Positions 1 to 8,814 of a DNA stretch of 64,000 bases are shown here, piece after piece (position 1 is the first letter of the stretch; each line of letters begins with the position of its first letter). Source of the DNA: Streptomyces sp. MUM 178J (GTDB lineage: Bacteria > Actinomycetota > Actinomycetes > Streptomycetales > Streptomycetaceae); assembly GCF_022414575.1 (NCBI RefSeq), contig NZ_JADWYQ010000014.1, positions 1 through 64,000 of the forward strand, in the 5' to 3' direction. Under the pieces are notes generated by a model that was not told where the DNA came from, searched no databases, and saw nothing but the letters and a program-made list of their open reading frames with translations. The position numbers and the translations under genes are program-made.

Positions 1-67
1 CCAGCCGCCAGCCGCCAGCCGCCAGCCGCCAGCCGCCAGCCGCCAGCCGCCAGCCGCCAGCCGCCAG
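1..67. repeat. 7-bp tandem repeat (CCAGCCG)n
   Basis: About 9.5 uninterrupted copies of CCAGCCG start at the window edge and stop just beyond the 3' end of eccC. The array may continue to the left of the window. It lies outside the reading frame of eccC. Perfect short arrays like this are prone to slippage and to assembly error. Confidence 0.9.
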
Positions 68-78
68 GGCCGTTGAGG

Positions 79-3000
79 TCAGTCGTCCTTCTCGCCCAGG
101 AACGCCGTCTGCACCTGCACCGTACGGCGTCGGGCGATGCGGGTGGCGCGTCCCGGGGGGAGCAGGCGGCCCTTGGCGTTGCCGATGACGTACCCCTCCG
201 ACGGAGGGCAGGACAGCAGCAGCGTCGGGGTGTTGACCTCCTGAAGGCGTCGCATCAGATGGTCGCCCATGGCGCGGCCGGCGCCGGTGGCGGCGCGCGC
301 CACGACCATGTGCAGGCCCACCTCCCAGCCGAGCGCCAACTGGTCGAGAAGCGGGTCGAACGGGGCGTTCATCGGTCCGGAGCCGACCATGTCGTAGTCG
401 TCGACGAGGACGAACAGCCGCGGCCCGTTCCACCAGTCCGCCAGCCGCATCCGGGCCGGCGTGATGTCGGGGCCCGGCACCCGGGTCTTCACCGCCCGGG
501 ACGCCCCGTCGACCAGGTCGCGCAGCGCGTCGATGGAGACGGCGTGGCCGAGCCGGTACTCGTCGGGGATCGCCTCGACCAACTCGCGGCGGTAGTCGAC
601 GACCATGATGCGGGCCTCGGCGGGGGAGTACCGCCGCATGATCGCCTGGGCGGTGAGCCGCAGCAGGTTGGTCTTGCCGCTCTCCGTGTCACCGATCACG
701 ATCATGTGCGGGCTCTCGGAGAAGTCGTGCCACACGGTGGCCAGTTCGTCCTCCTCCAGCCCCAGCGGAACCCGGAAGTCGCCCTCCGGCTCGGGGAGCG
801 CGGTGACCGGCAGCTCGGTGGGCAGCATCCGCACCCGGGGCGCGACCGGACCCGACCAGCTCTCGGCGAGCGCGGCCACCAGCCCGGCGACGCCCTCGCC
901 GAGGTCGTCGGCCTGCTCGCCGCCGTCGATGCGGGGCAGCGCGGTGAGGTAGTGCAGCCTGCCCTCCCTGGTCAGACCCCGGCCGGGCACCCGGGGAACC
1001 GTGGCGGCCCGCCGGATGTCGATCTCGGAGTCCATCGGATCGCCCATCCGCAGCTCCAGGTGGGTGCCCGCCTGGTCGCGCACCGCGGAGGGCAGTTCCA
1101 CCCAGCGGGCCGTGGTGACGATGAGGTGGACGCCGTAGTTCAGGCCCCGCGCCGCGATCGCGCCGAAGGACGCGATGTGCCGGTCGTAGTCCTGGCGGAC
1201 CGTGGCCCAGCCGTCGATGACCAGGAACACGTCGCCGTGCTCGTGGTCGGCGAACTCCCCGGCGGCACGGCGCCGCCGGTAGGCGGCCATGGAGTCGATG
1301 CCCTGTTCCAGGAAGAACTTCTCCCGGGCCGCCAGCAGCGAGTTCACCTCGGCGATCGTGCGGCCCACCCGCTCGGCGTCCAGTCGGGCCGCGACGCCGC
1401 TCATGTGCGGCAGGCCGTCCAGGCCGGCCAGCGTGCCACCGCCGAAGTCCAGGCAGTAGAACTGCACTTCGCGGGGGGTGTGGGTGAGGGCCAGGGCCGT
1501 CAGGAGGGTACGCACCATGGTGCTCTTGCCGCTCTGCGGACCGCCCGCGATCGCGATGTGCCCGCCGACGCCGGACAGGTCGACGGTCAGCAGATCCCGC
1601 ACCTGGTCGAATGGCCGGTCCACGATCCCGACGGGCACTTTCAGCTTCCCCCGGTCCGGCCAGCCCACCGTGGTGAGGCCGAGCTCCGGGTCGGGGGTGA
1701 GCGGCGGCAGCACCTGGTCGAGGGTGGCGGGCAGGTCCAGTGGCGGCAGCCACACCTGGTGTGCGGGCGGTCCCGCTCCCAGCATCCTGTCGACGGCGAC
1801 CGAGAGCAGAGTGTCGCCGCTCTCCTCGGTCTCCGGCTCGGGGTCCGGCAGGTCGGGCGCGGCGCGCGGCACGATGTAGCCGCTCGTCCACGGCACGGTC
1901 TGGCCGGCTGCGCGAGCCTGGTTGGCGCTGCCGCGGCGGTGCCGGTACGGCCCGGATACATAGGCGGCCCGGAACCGGGTCAGCGCCTCGACACCCGATT
2001 TGAGGAAGCCGCTGCCCGGCGCCGACGGCAGCTCGTAGGCGTCCGGCACGCCGAGGACGCCGCGGCTCTCCATCGCGGAGAAGGTGCGCAGGCCGATCCG
2101 GTAGGAGAGGTGGCTCTCCAGCTGGTGCATCCGGCCCTCGTCCAGTCGCTGCGAGGCGAGCAGCAGGTGCACGCCCAGGCTTCGGCCGAGCCGGCCGATC
2201 ATGACGAACAGCTCCATGAACTCCCGGTGCGCGGCGAGCAGTTCGCTGAACTCGTCGACGACCACGAACAGGCTGGGCAGCGGCTCCAGCGGGGTGCCGG
2301 CGGCGCGCGCCTTCTCGTACTCCAGCGCGGAGGTGAAGTTGCCGGCGGCGCGCAGCAGTTCCTGACGGCGGATCAGCTCACCGTGCAGGGCGTCCTGCAT
2401 ACGGGAGACCAGGGCCGCCTCGTCGGCGAGGTTGGTGATGACGGCGGACACATGCGGCAGTTCGTCCAGCCCCAGGAAGGTCGCGCCGCCCTTGAAGTCG
2501 ACCAGGACGAAGTTGAGCGTCTCGGAGGAGTTGGTCAGGGCCAGCGCCAGCACCAGGGTGCGCAGCAGTTCGCTCTTGCCGGATCCGGTGGCGCCGATCA
2601 GCATGCCATGCGGGCCGGTGCCGCCCTGTGCGGACTCCTTGATGTCGAGTTCCACGGGCTGGCCGTCGGCGCCCACGGCGATGGGCACGCGCAGCCGGCT
2701 GGGACCGGTGCTGCGCCCCCACAGGGTCTGGGGGTCGTGCCGGTGGAGGTCCTGGATGCCGAGCAGGGTGGTCAGTTCCACGTCGGCGGCCAGCGGTTCG
2801 ACGGCGTCGGTGCCCATGCCCATCCGGTAGGGCGCGATCCGTTTGGCCAGTGCGGTCGCGCCGTGCGGGCCGAAGGCGTCGGGACGGCCCAGACGGGTGG
2901 TCTGCTCCTTGCGGTCACGGTCGGTGCGGACCAGCGCGAAGTCGCCGCCGCTCACGTCGAAGCGGAGGGTGACCCGGCCGGGCCGCCAGGTCAGCGCGCC

Positions 3001-4041
3001 GGTGAGGTCCAGGACCACGGTGTTGCGCAGTCCGGGGCCGTCCAGCCGGTGGCCGCCGGGCACCGTGCCGCCGTCGACGACGATCACCGTGAACGGCTCC
3101 TCGCGGCCGGGGACCGCGTCGGGATCGAAGGGCGGGCGCTCCAGGAACTCCGCGCCCAGCAGGTCCTCCAGTTCGTTGAGCGCCGCTCCGGCCATTCGGG
3201 CGGGACCGGCGCCGTCGGTCTCCTGCGGGTGGAGGTGGTGCGGCAGCCACTTGGCCCAGTCCCAGTCGGCCCGCCGCTCGTCGGACACGCACAGCGCGAT
3301 CCACACGTCGTCGGGGGAGTGGAACGCGGCCAGCTGCGCGACGATCGCCCGGGCCAGCGCGCGGACGCGGTCCTCGTCGCCGCGGAACAGCACCCGCGCC
3401 CAGGCCCGCAGGTAGATCGCGATGGGCTGGTCGGGGACGGTGGCATAGGCGCGGATGAAGCTGCGCAGGGCGTGCGCGGAGAGCGGTTCGAGGTCCTCGA
3501 CGGGGCTGCCGGCCGTCGGGGTCAGGCGCAGGCCCAGCTTCTGGTCGCCCACCGCCACCCGGACCTCGCCGAAGTCCTCGTCCTGCGGGCGGCGTTCCCA
3601 CAGCCTGGTCGAACCGATCACGGACCACAGCGCCGACGGCTCGGGGTGCCGCCAGGCCAGGGCCCGCTGCTGGTCCACCACCGCGGTCCGCACCTTGCGC
3701 CTGGTCTGGGTGAGGTAGCGCAGGTAGTCCCGGCGTTCCCCCTTGAGGCGCTGCTTGCGCTCGTTGTTCCGGCGCATCACCTGACCGAGCATCATGGCCG
3801 CCGTGGAGACGACCATCAGGCCGAGGGCGAGGTAGATGAAGCTGCTGCCGCCGCGCGCGCCGGGGCGGATGAACATCAGCATCATCGACACCGACATCAG
3901 CGCCATCGGCAGATAGGTCCAGACGGCGGACGAGTCCGGAACCACCTCGGGGAGCACGGGCGGCTCCTGCAAGGTCAGTTCTCCGTCCGGCATCTCGGGG
4001 CCGCGCCTGCGGGCCGGTCGGCGGAACAGAACCACACTCAC
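79..4041 (-). CDS. eccC: Type VII secretion ATPase EccC (fused EccCa/EccCb)
   Basis: EccC is the hexameric motor of the T7SS inner-membrane complex. It recognises substrate signals and powers export. The 1,320-aa protein has two membrane segments near residues 40-90, then three FtsK/SpoIIIE-type ATPase domains. Their P-loops are GATGSGKSE (483-491), GGPQSGKST (833-841) and GDTESGKTN (1117-1125). The Walker B region of domain 1 reads FVVVDEF. In domain 2 it is LVIDGW, lacking the usual acidic pair, and in domain 3 it is LVDDYD, which agrees with the family trait that the distal ATPases are weaker. The length is that of single-chain EccC proteins. The ATG start leaves a 197-bp divergent gap to eccD. 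The long open frame on the opposite strand is a GC artefact. Confidence 0.96.
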   Translation of the reverse strand: MSVVLFRRPARRRGPEMPDGELTLQEPPVLPEVVPDSSAVWTYLPMALMSVSMMLMFIRPGARGGSSFIYLALGLMVVSTAAMMLGQVMRRNNERKQRLKGERRDYLRYLTQTRRKVRTAVVDQQRALAWRHPEPSALWSVIGSTRLWERRPQDEDFGEVRVAVGDQKLGLRLTPTAGSPVEDLEPLSAHALRSFIRAYATVPDQPIAIYLRAWARVLFRGDEDRVRALARAIVAQLAAFHSPDDVWIALCVSDERRADWDWAKWLPHHLHPQETDGAGPARMAGAALNELEDLLGAEFLERPPFDPDAVPGREEPFTVIVVDGGTVPGGHRLDGPGLRNTVVLDLTGALTWRPGRVTLRFDVSGGDFALVRTDRDRKEQTTRLGRPDAFGPHGATALAKRIAPYRMGMGTDAVEPLAADVELTTLLGIQDLHRHDPQTLWGRSTGPSRLRVPIAVGADGQPVELDIKESAQGGTGPHGMLIGATGSGKSELLRTLVLALALTNSSETLNFVLVDFKGGATFLGLDELPHVSAVITNLADEAALVSRMQDALHGELIRRQELLRAAGNFTSALEYEKARAAGTPLEPLPSLFVVVDEFSELLAAHREFMELFVMIGRLGRSLGVHLLLASQRLDEGRMHQLESHLSYRIGLRTFSAMESRGVLGVPDAYELPSAPGSGFLKSGVEALTRFRAAYVSGPYRHRRGSANQARAAGQTVPWTSGYIVPRAAPDLPDPEPETEESGDTLLSVAVDRMLGAGPPAHQVWLPPLDLPATLDQVLPPLTPDPELGLTTVGWPDRGKLKVPVGIVDRPFDQVRDLLTVDLSGVGGHIAIAGGPQSGKSTMVRTLLTALALTHTPREVQFYCLDFGGGTLAGLDGLPHMSGVAARLDAERVGRTIAEVNSLLAAREKFFLEQGIDSMAAYRRRRAAGEFADHEHGDVFLVIDGWATVRQDYDRHIASFGAIAARGLNYGVHLIVTTARWVELPSAVRDQAGTHLELRMGDPMDSEIDIRRAATVPRVPGRGLTREGRLHYLTALPRIDGGEQADDLGEGVAGLVAALAESWSGPVAPRVRMLPTELPVTALPEPEGDFRVPLGLEEDELATVWHDFSESPHMIVIGDTESGKTNLLRLTAQAIMRRYSPAEARIMVVDYRRELVEAIPDEYRLGHAVSIDALRDLVDGASRAVKTRVPGPDITPARMRLADWWNGPRLFVLVDDYDMVGSGPMNAPFDPLLDQLALGWEVGLHMVVARAATGAGRAMGDHLMRRLQEVNTPTLLLSCPPSEGYVIGNAKGRLLPPGRATRIARRRTVQVQTAFLGEKDD

Positions 4042-4238
4042 CGTACGGTCTCCTTACGGAGCGGCCGTCGGGCCGACGGAGCACGCTCACGGGTGGGGGA
4101 CTGATGCTGCGGGGGTGGGGTCACCCCGAAGGGACGTTTGATATTACGATCCTTCGAGCTGACCACCGATGAGCAACCCCCCTCTTCCGCAGGTCCGTTG
4201 AAATGCTCCAGCACACCCGGAAGGCGTGAGTCAGACCA
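4042..4238. promoter_or_regulatory. Divergent intergenic region eccC / eccD
   Basis: This 197-bp gap separates divergent T7SS core genes and must hold promoters for both directions. An A/T-richer patch near 4137-4160 (TTTGATATTACGATCC) stands out from the GC-rich surroundings. No clear -35/-10 pair could be assigned by eye. Confidence 0.45.
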
Positions 4239-5639
4239 ATGAGCGACAACCAGGTGGCCGGTCTGTGCCGCCTGACCGTACGAGCCCCCGCCCGCACGAT
4301 CGATCTCGCCGTTCCCGCCGACCTGCCGGTCGCCGACCTGCTGCCCGCCGTGCTCGGCTACGCCGGGGACGACCTCGAGGAAGCCGGCGTTGACCACGGC
4401 GGCTGGGTGCTGCAACGCCTCGGCGGCGAGCCGATGGACGAGGAGCGCACCCTTGACTCCTTCGAGCTGCGCGACGGCGAGACCGTCTACCTGCGGCCCC
4501 GTGTCGAGGCGCTGCCCGAGGTGCATCTGGACGACCTGGTCGACGGCATCTCCACCACGCTGCGCGACCGCCCGTACGGCTGGACCCCGGAGGCCGGCCG
4601 GGCCCTGCTGCGGGGCCTCGCCATGATCGCTCCGGCCGTCGGCCTGGCGGTGCTCGCGCTGCCCGGCGGCTCGGGCGCCACCCGGGCGGTGTGCGCCGCG
4701 GCCGCCGCGCTGCTGCTGCTCGCGGGCGCCGCCGCGGCCAGTCGCGCGGTCGGCGACGGCGGGGCAGGCGCGGCCCTGGGCCTGATGGTCGCCCCCTGCC
4801 TGGCCCTCGCCGGCTGGCTGCTGCCGGGTGGTGACATCACCGGCCCGCACGGCCAGGAGGTGCTCGCCTCCCGCATGCTCGCCGCGTCCGCCGCCGGAGC
4901 GGGCGGAGCGGTGCTCGCGCTCGCCGCGGTGGCCGCGTACGCCGCCCTGTTCCTCGCACCGGCGGTGCTTGCCGTCTTCGGGGCACTGGCCGCCGTCGTG
5001 ATGCTGGCCGCCGGCCTCGACGTACACGAGGTGGCCGGCATCACCGCGCTGGCCGCCGTGCTCCTCGGGGCCTTCGTGCCCACCCTCTCCTTCCGGATGG
5101 CCGGACTGCGCATGCCCCCGCTGCCGACGAACGCCCAGCAGCTGCAGGAAGGCATCGAACCGCACCCCACCGCGGTGGTCGCCTCCCGCTCGGTGCTGGC
5201 GGACGGCTGGATGAGCTCGCTGTACGCAGCCGTCGGCCTGGTCTGCGCCGGCTGCCTGACCGTTCTGGCCCGCCGGCCCGGCCTCGCCGAAGTGGTGACG
5301 TCCCTGGCGCTGGCGCTGCTGCTGCTCCTGCACGCCAGGGGGCTGGGCAACGTCTGGCAGCGCTTGTTCCTGGTGCTGCCCGGCACCTGGGGACTGGCCC
5401 TGCTGGTGTTCTCCCAGGCCCAGGTAGCCGGTCCCTTCGGGCGGCTGCTGACCGTGGCCGGACTGCTCGCCGTGACCGCCGGCATCGCCATCGCCTCATG
5501 GACGGTGCCCGGCCGTCGGCTGGTGCCGTACTGGGGCCGCGGGGCCGAACTGCTGCACTCGGCGACGGCGATCGCCCTGCTGCCGCTGGTGCTGTGGGTG
5601 CTCGGCGTCTACGGCGCCCTGCGGGCCCTGAACGGCTGA
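4239..5639 (+). CDS. eccD: Type VII secretion integral membrane protein EccD
   Basis: EccD forms most of the membrane vestibule of the T7SS complex. The 466-aa product starts with a ubiquitin-like YukD-type domain (about residues 8-90, ending ELRDGETVYLRPR). About eleven hydrophobic helices follow from residue 125 to the C-terminus, with stretches such as ALLLLAGAAAASRA and LALALLLLLHARGL. This layout and length are standard for EccD. The ATG at 4239 has a GGAAGG ribosome site about 15 nt upstream. The stop is followed after 10 nt by eccB with an intervening GAGGA, so the two genes are surely co-transcribed. Confidence 0.93.
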   Translation: MSDNQVAGLCRLTVRAPARTIDLAVPADLPVADLLPAVLGYAGDDLEEAGVDHGGWVLQRLGGEPMDEERTLDSFELRDGETVYLRPRVEALPEVHLDDLVDGISTTLRDRPYGWTPEAGRALLRGLAMIAPAVGLAVLALPGGSGATRAVCAAAAALLLLAGAAAASRAVGDGGAGAALGLMVAPCLALAGWLLPGGDITGPHGQEVLASRMLAASAAGAGGAVLALAAVAAYAALFLAPAVLAVFGALAAVVMLAAGLDVHEVAGITALAAVLLGAFVPTLSFRMAGLRMPPLPTNAQQLQEGIEPHPTAVVASRSVLADGWMSSLYAAVGLVCAGCLTVLARRPGLAEVVTSLALALLLLLHARGLGNVWQRLFLVLPGTWGLALLVFSQAQVAGPFGRLLTVAGLLAVTAGIAIASWTVPGRRLVPYWGRGAELLHSATAIALLPLVLWVLGVYGALRALNG

Positions 5640-5649
5640 GGAGGACGCG

Positions 5650-7194
5650 ATGCAGTCCAAACGCGACCAGGTCCAGGCGCATATGTTCGTCATGGGTCGC
5701 CTCACCACCGCCATGCTGCGCGGCGATCCCGACGCCCCGGAGAGCCCCCAGGGCAGAACCAACCGAGGAGTCGCCATCGGCGTGGTGATCGCCGTGCTGC
5801 TGTCGGCGGGCGCCTTCGTGCTGGGCCTGTTCAAGCCCGGCACCCAGGACTCGTGGAAGGAGCCGGGCACCCTCGTCGTCAACAAGGACACCGGGTCCCG
5901 CTACCTCTACCTGGACGGCCGGCTCCGGCCGGTGCGCAACTACTCTTCGGCGCGGCTGCTGGCCGGCGTCGACATGACGGTCGTCTCGGTCGGCTCCCGT
6001 TCCCTGGCGGGCGTTCCGCACGGCGCGCCCGTGGGCATCAGCGGCGCGCCCGACGCGCTGCCTGCCGCGAACGGCCTCGACACCGGCCCCTGGCAGGTCT
6101 GCTCCGGCACCGCCTCCGGAAGCGTGACGACGGTCCTCGCCGTGGGCGCGCCCGCCGACGGGGCCGGTCTGAGCACCGCCCAGGCCCTGGCAGTGACCGG
6201 ACCGGACAAGGCCGACTACCTGATCTGGCGCGGCAGCCGGCTGCGCCTGGACGATGAACGCGGCGCCTCCCGCTCCCTCGGCTACGACGCCACGCCCCGG
6301 GTGAAGGTGTCGTCGGCGTTCCTCAACTCCGTCCCGGCGGGCCCGGACCTGTCCCCGCCGAGCGTGCCCGGCCGCGGCGGGAAGGGCCCGGACCTCGGCG
6401 GCCTCGACACCCGGATCGGCCAGGTCTTCCAGGTCACGGCCCCCGGTTCAAAAGCCCGCTACTACCTGCTTCGCAGAGAGGGGCTCGTCCCTCTTACGGC
6501 GACGGGCGCGGCCCTGGTGCTCGGTGATCCGGACACCCGCAAGAAGGCGTACGCCGACGGGACGCCCACCGCGAGGCAACTGGGCGCCGACGCGCTGGAC
6601 GGCCATACGGCCGGAAGCCGGACCACGGATCTCGCGGACATGCCGGAGGCCCCGCCGAAGGCCGTGGAACTGGAGCCGGAGCAGACCGCGTGCGTGCGGG
6701 TCCAGGGCGGCGGCACGGGCACGGGCACCCGGGTCAGCGTCGCCCTGTCGCCGCGGTCCGGGCTCGGCCCGGCCGCGCAGCCCGCGCCGGAGGGGCTGAC
6801 CCCGGCCTGTGTGCCGGTTGACCGGATCACCGTCCGAGCGGGCGGCGGCGCGCTTGTGCATGCCCTGGGCGCGGGGGGCGGGGCCGTCGGGAAGACGGTC
6901 TATCTTGTGACCGACAGCGGCATGAAGTACCGGATCGCCACCGAGGAGGGCCTGGCGGCGCTCGGATACGGCGCAGGACAGGCCCGGGGGCTTCCCTCCC
7001 CGCTGCTGGCCATGCTGCCGACCGGCCCCGACCTCAGCCCCGAAGCGGCCGTGAACGGACGGGGCAGGACCACGGCCGCTGCCTGCGGGTCCAAAGTGGA
7101 CTCCGCCTCCTCACAGGGGCCCACAGGCAAACCGGATGGGCCGGGCACCACGGGAGATTTCGCGACGCCCGGCGAGCCGACCAGGAAACAGTGA
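5650..7194 (+). CDS. eccB: Type VII secretion protein EccB
   Basis: EccB is the single-pass T7SS core component with a large extracytoplasmic repeat domain. The 514-aa protein opens with the family-typical MQSKRDQVQAHMFVMGRL, a cytoplasmic segment that contacts the other core proteins. One transmembrane helix follows (about residues 40-62), then a long periplasm-equivalent domain containing repeated 'GPDLSP' turns (seen twice) and cysteines near residues 154, 344, 386 and 480. The C-terminal tail is Gly/Pro/Thr-rich. A GAGGA ribosome site lies 10 nt before the ATG, right after the eccD stop. Confidence 0.93.
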   Translation: MQSKRDQVQAHMFVMGRLTTAMLRGDPDAPESPQGRTNRGVAIGVVIAVLLSAGAFVLGLFKPGTQDSWKEPGTLVVNKDTGSRYLYLDGRLRPVRNYSSARLLAGVDMTVVSVGSRSLAGVPHGAPVGISGAPDALPAANGLDTGPWQVCSGTASGSVTTVLAVGAPADGAGLSTAQALAVTGPDKADYLIWRGSRLRLDDERGASRSLGYDATPRVKVSSAFLNSVPAGPDLSPPSVPGRGGKGPDLGGLDTRIGQVFQVTAPGSKARYYLLRREGLVPLTATGAALVLGDPDTRKKAYADGTPTARQLGADALDGHTAGSRTTDLADMPEAPPKAVELEPEQTACVRVQGGGTGTGTRVSVALSPRSGLGPAAQPAPEGLTPACVPVDRITVRAGGGALVHALGAGGGAVGKTVYLVTDSGMKYRIATEEGLAALGYGAGQARGLPSPLLAMLPTGPDLSPEAAVNGRGRTTAAACGSKVDSASSQGPTGKPDGPGTTGDFATPGEPTRKQ

Positions 7195-7412
7195 GATTTC
7201 CCGCATGTGAATCTCCCTCAAATTAACCTCAGATGTCGGAAGTTGACCGAACGGCATGCAAGCATGGCCGGGTTGCTTTCGCTGTTGTCTGATTAACTGA
7301 TCCAGAATTGGCGTCAGTTGCCCCCGCCGAGCGGATGACCGTCATCCGCGTCCGGCCGCAGTTCGGGCCAGGTGTGCGGGCCAGACGGCGTGATCACCAG
7401 GAGGTGCGGTAA
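7195..7412 (+). promoter_or_regulatory. Intergenic region before the WXG100 genes
   Basis: This 218-bp gap lies between eccB and the first WXG100 gene. It is clearly less GC-rich around 7195-7310. Candidate promoter elements such as TTGACC at 7242 and TTGCTT at 7273, followed by GATTAACTGAT, can be seen, but spacing is not ideal. A separate promoter for the abundant small substrates would be expected here. The ribosome site CAGGAGGTG lies directly before the GTG start at 7413. Confidence 0.35.
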
Positions 7413-7748
7413 GTGGCAGGCTTCCAGCAGTCAGAGGAGCAGGCGACACGGAACGGCATCCAGGCCCTTGAAACGGCCTTCACCGGAGTTCAGAACTGCC
7501 GGCAGGATGTCGAGAACATGAAGTTCAACCTGGCCTCCGGGCTCAAGGGCTCGGATGGAAAGGCCTTTCAGGACCTGCTGAAGCTGTGGGACGACCAGGC
7601 CGAGATCATCTCCAGGAATGTCCGGGACATGGTGGACACCCTCAATGAGACCCTCCGGGTCCAGGGCATGACCCAGGGTTCCAACAACGAGTCCATCAAC
7701 ACCGCGTACACCCAGTCGCAGAGCATCTTCGACGCGCTGCAGGGCTGA
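7413..7748 (+). CDS. WXG100-family (EsxA/B-like) protein, degenerate motif
   Basis: This 111-aa, all-helical protein fits the size and helix-turn-helix hairpin of ESX/WXG100 substrates, which form dimers and are exported by EccC. The turn carries GLKGSDGKAF rather than a true W-x-G, while a tryptophan sits further on in LKLWDDQ. The C-terminal part NTAYTQSQSIFDALQG could serve as the secretion tail. The start is GTG with a strong AGGAGG site 7 nt upstream. The next WXG100 gene begins 82 bp downstream, so the pair probably makes a heterodimer. The assignment rests on size, context and predicted fold more than on motif. Confidence 0.75.
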   Translation: MAGFQQSEEQATRNGIQALETAFTGVQNCRQDVENMKFNLASGLKGSDGKAFQDLLKLWDDQAEIISRNVRDMVDTLNETLRVQGMTQGSNNESINTAYTQSQSIFDALQG

Positions 7749-7830
7749 TCCCGGACGGCGTTCCGGCATCGGGCCGGGACACCGGCCGTCGACTTCCCTT
7801 TCCGTACCTGTTGCGAGACGAGGCCCCACG

Positions 7831-8151
7831 ATGAGCGATTTCACCGACGGACAGATCTACGTCGACTACCGGCACATGTCGAACGCGGCGGACGACATGG
7901 TGCAGCAGACCAGGGCGATCGCCAGCATCCTGGTCAACCTGGATGCCGAACTCCAGGCGCTCAAACAGACCTGGGAGGGTGAGGACCGCCAGGTCTACAA
8001 CGACAAGCAGGCCGCCTGGAACAAGGCCGTCGAGGCGATGCAGAACCTGCTGGAGAACCACTCCCGGCTGCTCACGGACGTCTCCGGCAACTACCAGTAC
8101 AGCGAGCGGTCCCTCACCCAGCTGTGGAGCGAGGTCCGCGTCGGCCGCTGA
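7831..8151 (+). CDS. WXG100-family type VII secretion protein (EsxA/B-like)
   Basis: This 106-aa helical-hairpin protein has the canonical turn motif as TWEGED (W50-E-G). Two long amphipathic helices flank it, and the C-terminus is YQYSERSLTQLWSEV, resembling the YxxxD/E-type T7SS export tail. It should be exported as a folded dimer, most likely with the preceding 111-aa protein, and may also help activate EccC. The ATG is preceded by GAGACGAGG. It is followed by further T7SS accessory genes on the same strand. Confidence 0.88.
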   Translation: MSDFTDGQIYVDYRHMSNAADDMVQQTRAIASILVNLDAELQALKQTWEGEDRQVYNDKQAAWNKAVEAMQNLLENHSRLLTDVSGNYQYSERSLTQLWSEVRVGR

Positions 8152-8256
8152 GCCGGTCCGGACCGAACGCCTTGAGGCGGGGCGGCGGCCCGCCGCGACC
8201 GACGGCGGGCCGGCCGCCCGGCAGCCCCGCAGCCACAGCCCCGGCAGGAGAAGGAC

Positions 8257-8721
8257 ATGGCGGACAGCACGACGGTCAACCTCGACAAGGCCTGGTTGGA
8301 GAACTTCCTCAACCACGACATCCTCAACTTCCGCAACGAGCTGAAGAAGATCCTCCAGGACGGGATCGCGCCGAACGGTCAGATAGTCCCGGCGGTGGCC
8401 AGCCTCCTGAAGAACGGCCCCAACCCCGAAGACAAACTGCCCGGAGCCGAACTTCCGTTGACCATCGGAGGGATGGTCGGCGACGAGCGGACCAACGGAA
8501 AGGCGCTCGTCGAGGCCGTCGTCGAACTGATCGAGGCGATCGATCTGATCCTGGAGAACCAGAAGACCCTCTTCGAGGACATCGACGACAACCTGCGCAC
8601 CTCCATCGACAAGCTGTTCAAGACACAGGGCGAGAACCTCGTCAACATCGAGGGCGACAAGCTGCTCGACATCTTCGAGGACGTCGACGATTCCCTGGGC
8701 GGCAGCGGCGACGACGACTGA
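8257..8721 (+). CDS. Small helical T7SS-associated protein of unknown function
   Basis: The family is not recognised. The 154-aa protein is acidic and mostly helical, with no signal peptide or membrane helix. It ends in the Asp-rich tail DVDDSLGGSGDDD. The middle (AVVELIEAIDLILENQKTL) looks like amphipathic helix or coiled coil. Its position between WXG100 genes and the large coiled-coil protein, with an AGGAGAAGG ribosome site 7 nt before the ATG, suggests a chaperone-like or co-secreted partner. That role is inference only. Confidence 0.75.
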   Translation: MADSTTVNLDKAWLENFLNHDILNFRNELKKILQDGIAPNGQIVPAVASLLKNGPNPEDKLPGAELPLTIGGMVGDERTNGKALVEAVVELIEAIDLILENQKTLFEDIDDNLRTSIDKLFKTQGENLVNIEGDKLLDIFEDVDDSLGGSGDDD

Positions 8722-8814
8722 ACGGGGCGGCGCCTCCTCGCCCGGGGCCCGCCTCACACCGCCGCCCGACGCCCTCGTGTTTCCCTTCCCCCCAGCCGGC
8801 AACGGAGTCCGCTC

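Noticed and set aside
73..4104. 1,343-codon open frame on the plus strand across eccC
   Set aside because: It is the mirror of eccC. The protein is rich in Arg, Gly, Gln and His with no domain, as expected for the antisense of a high-GC gene.
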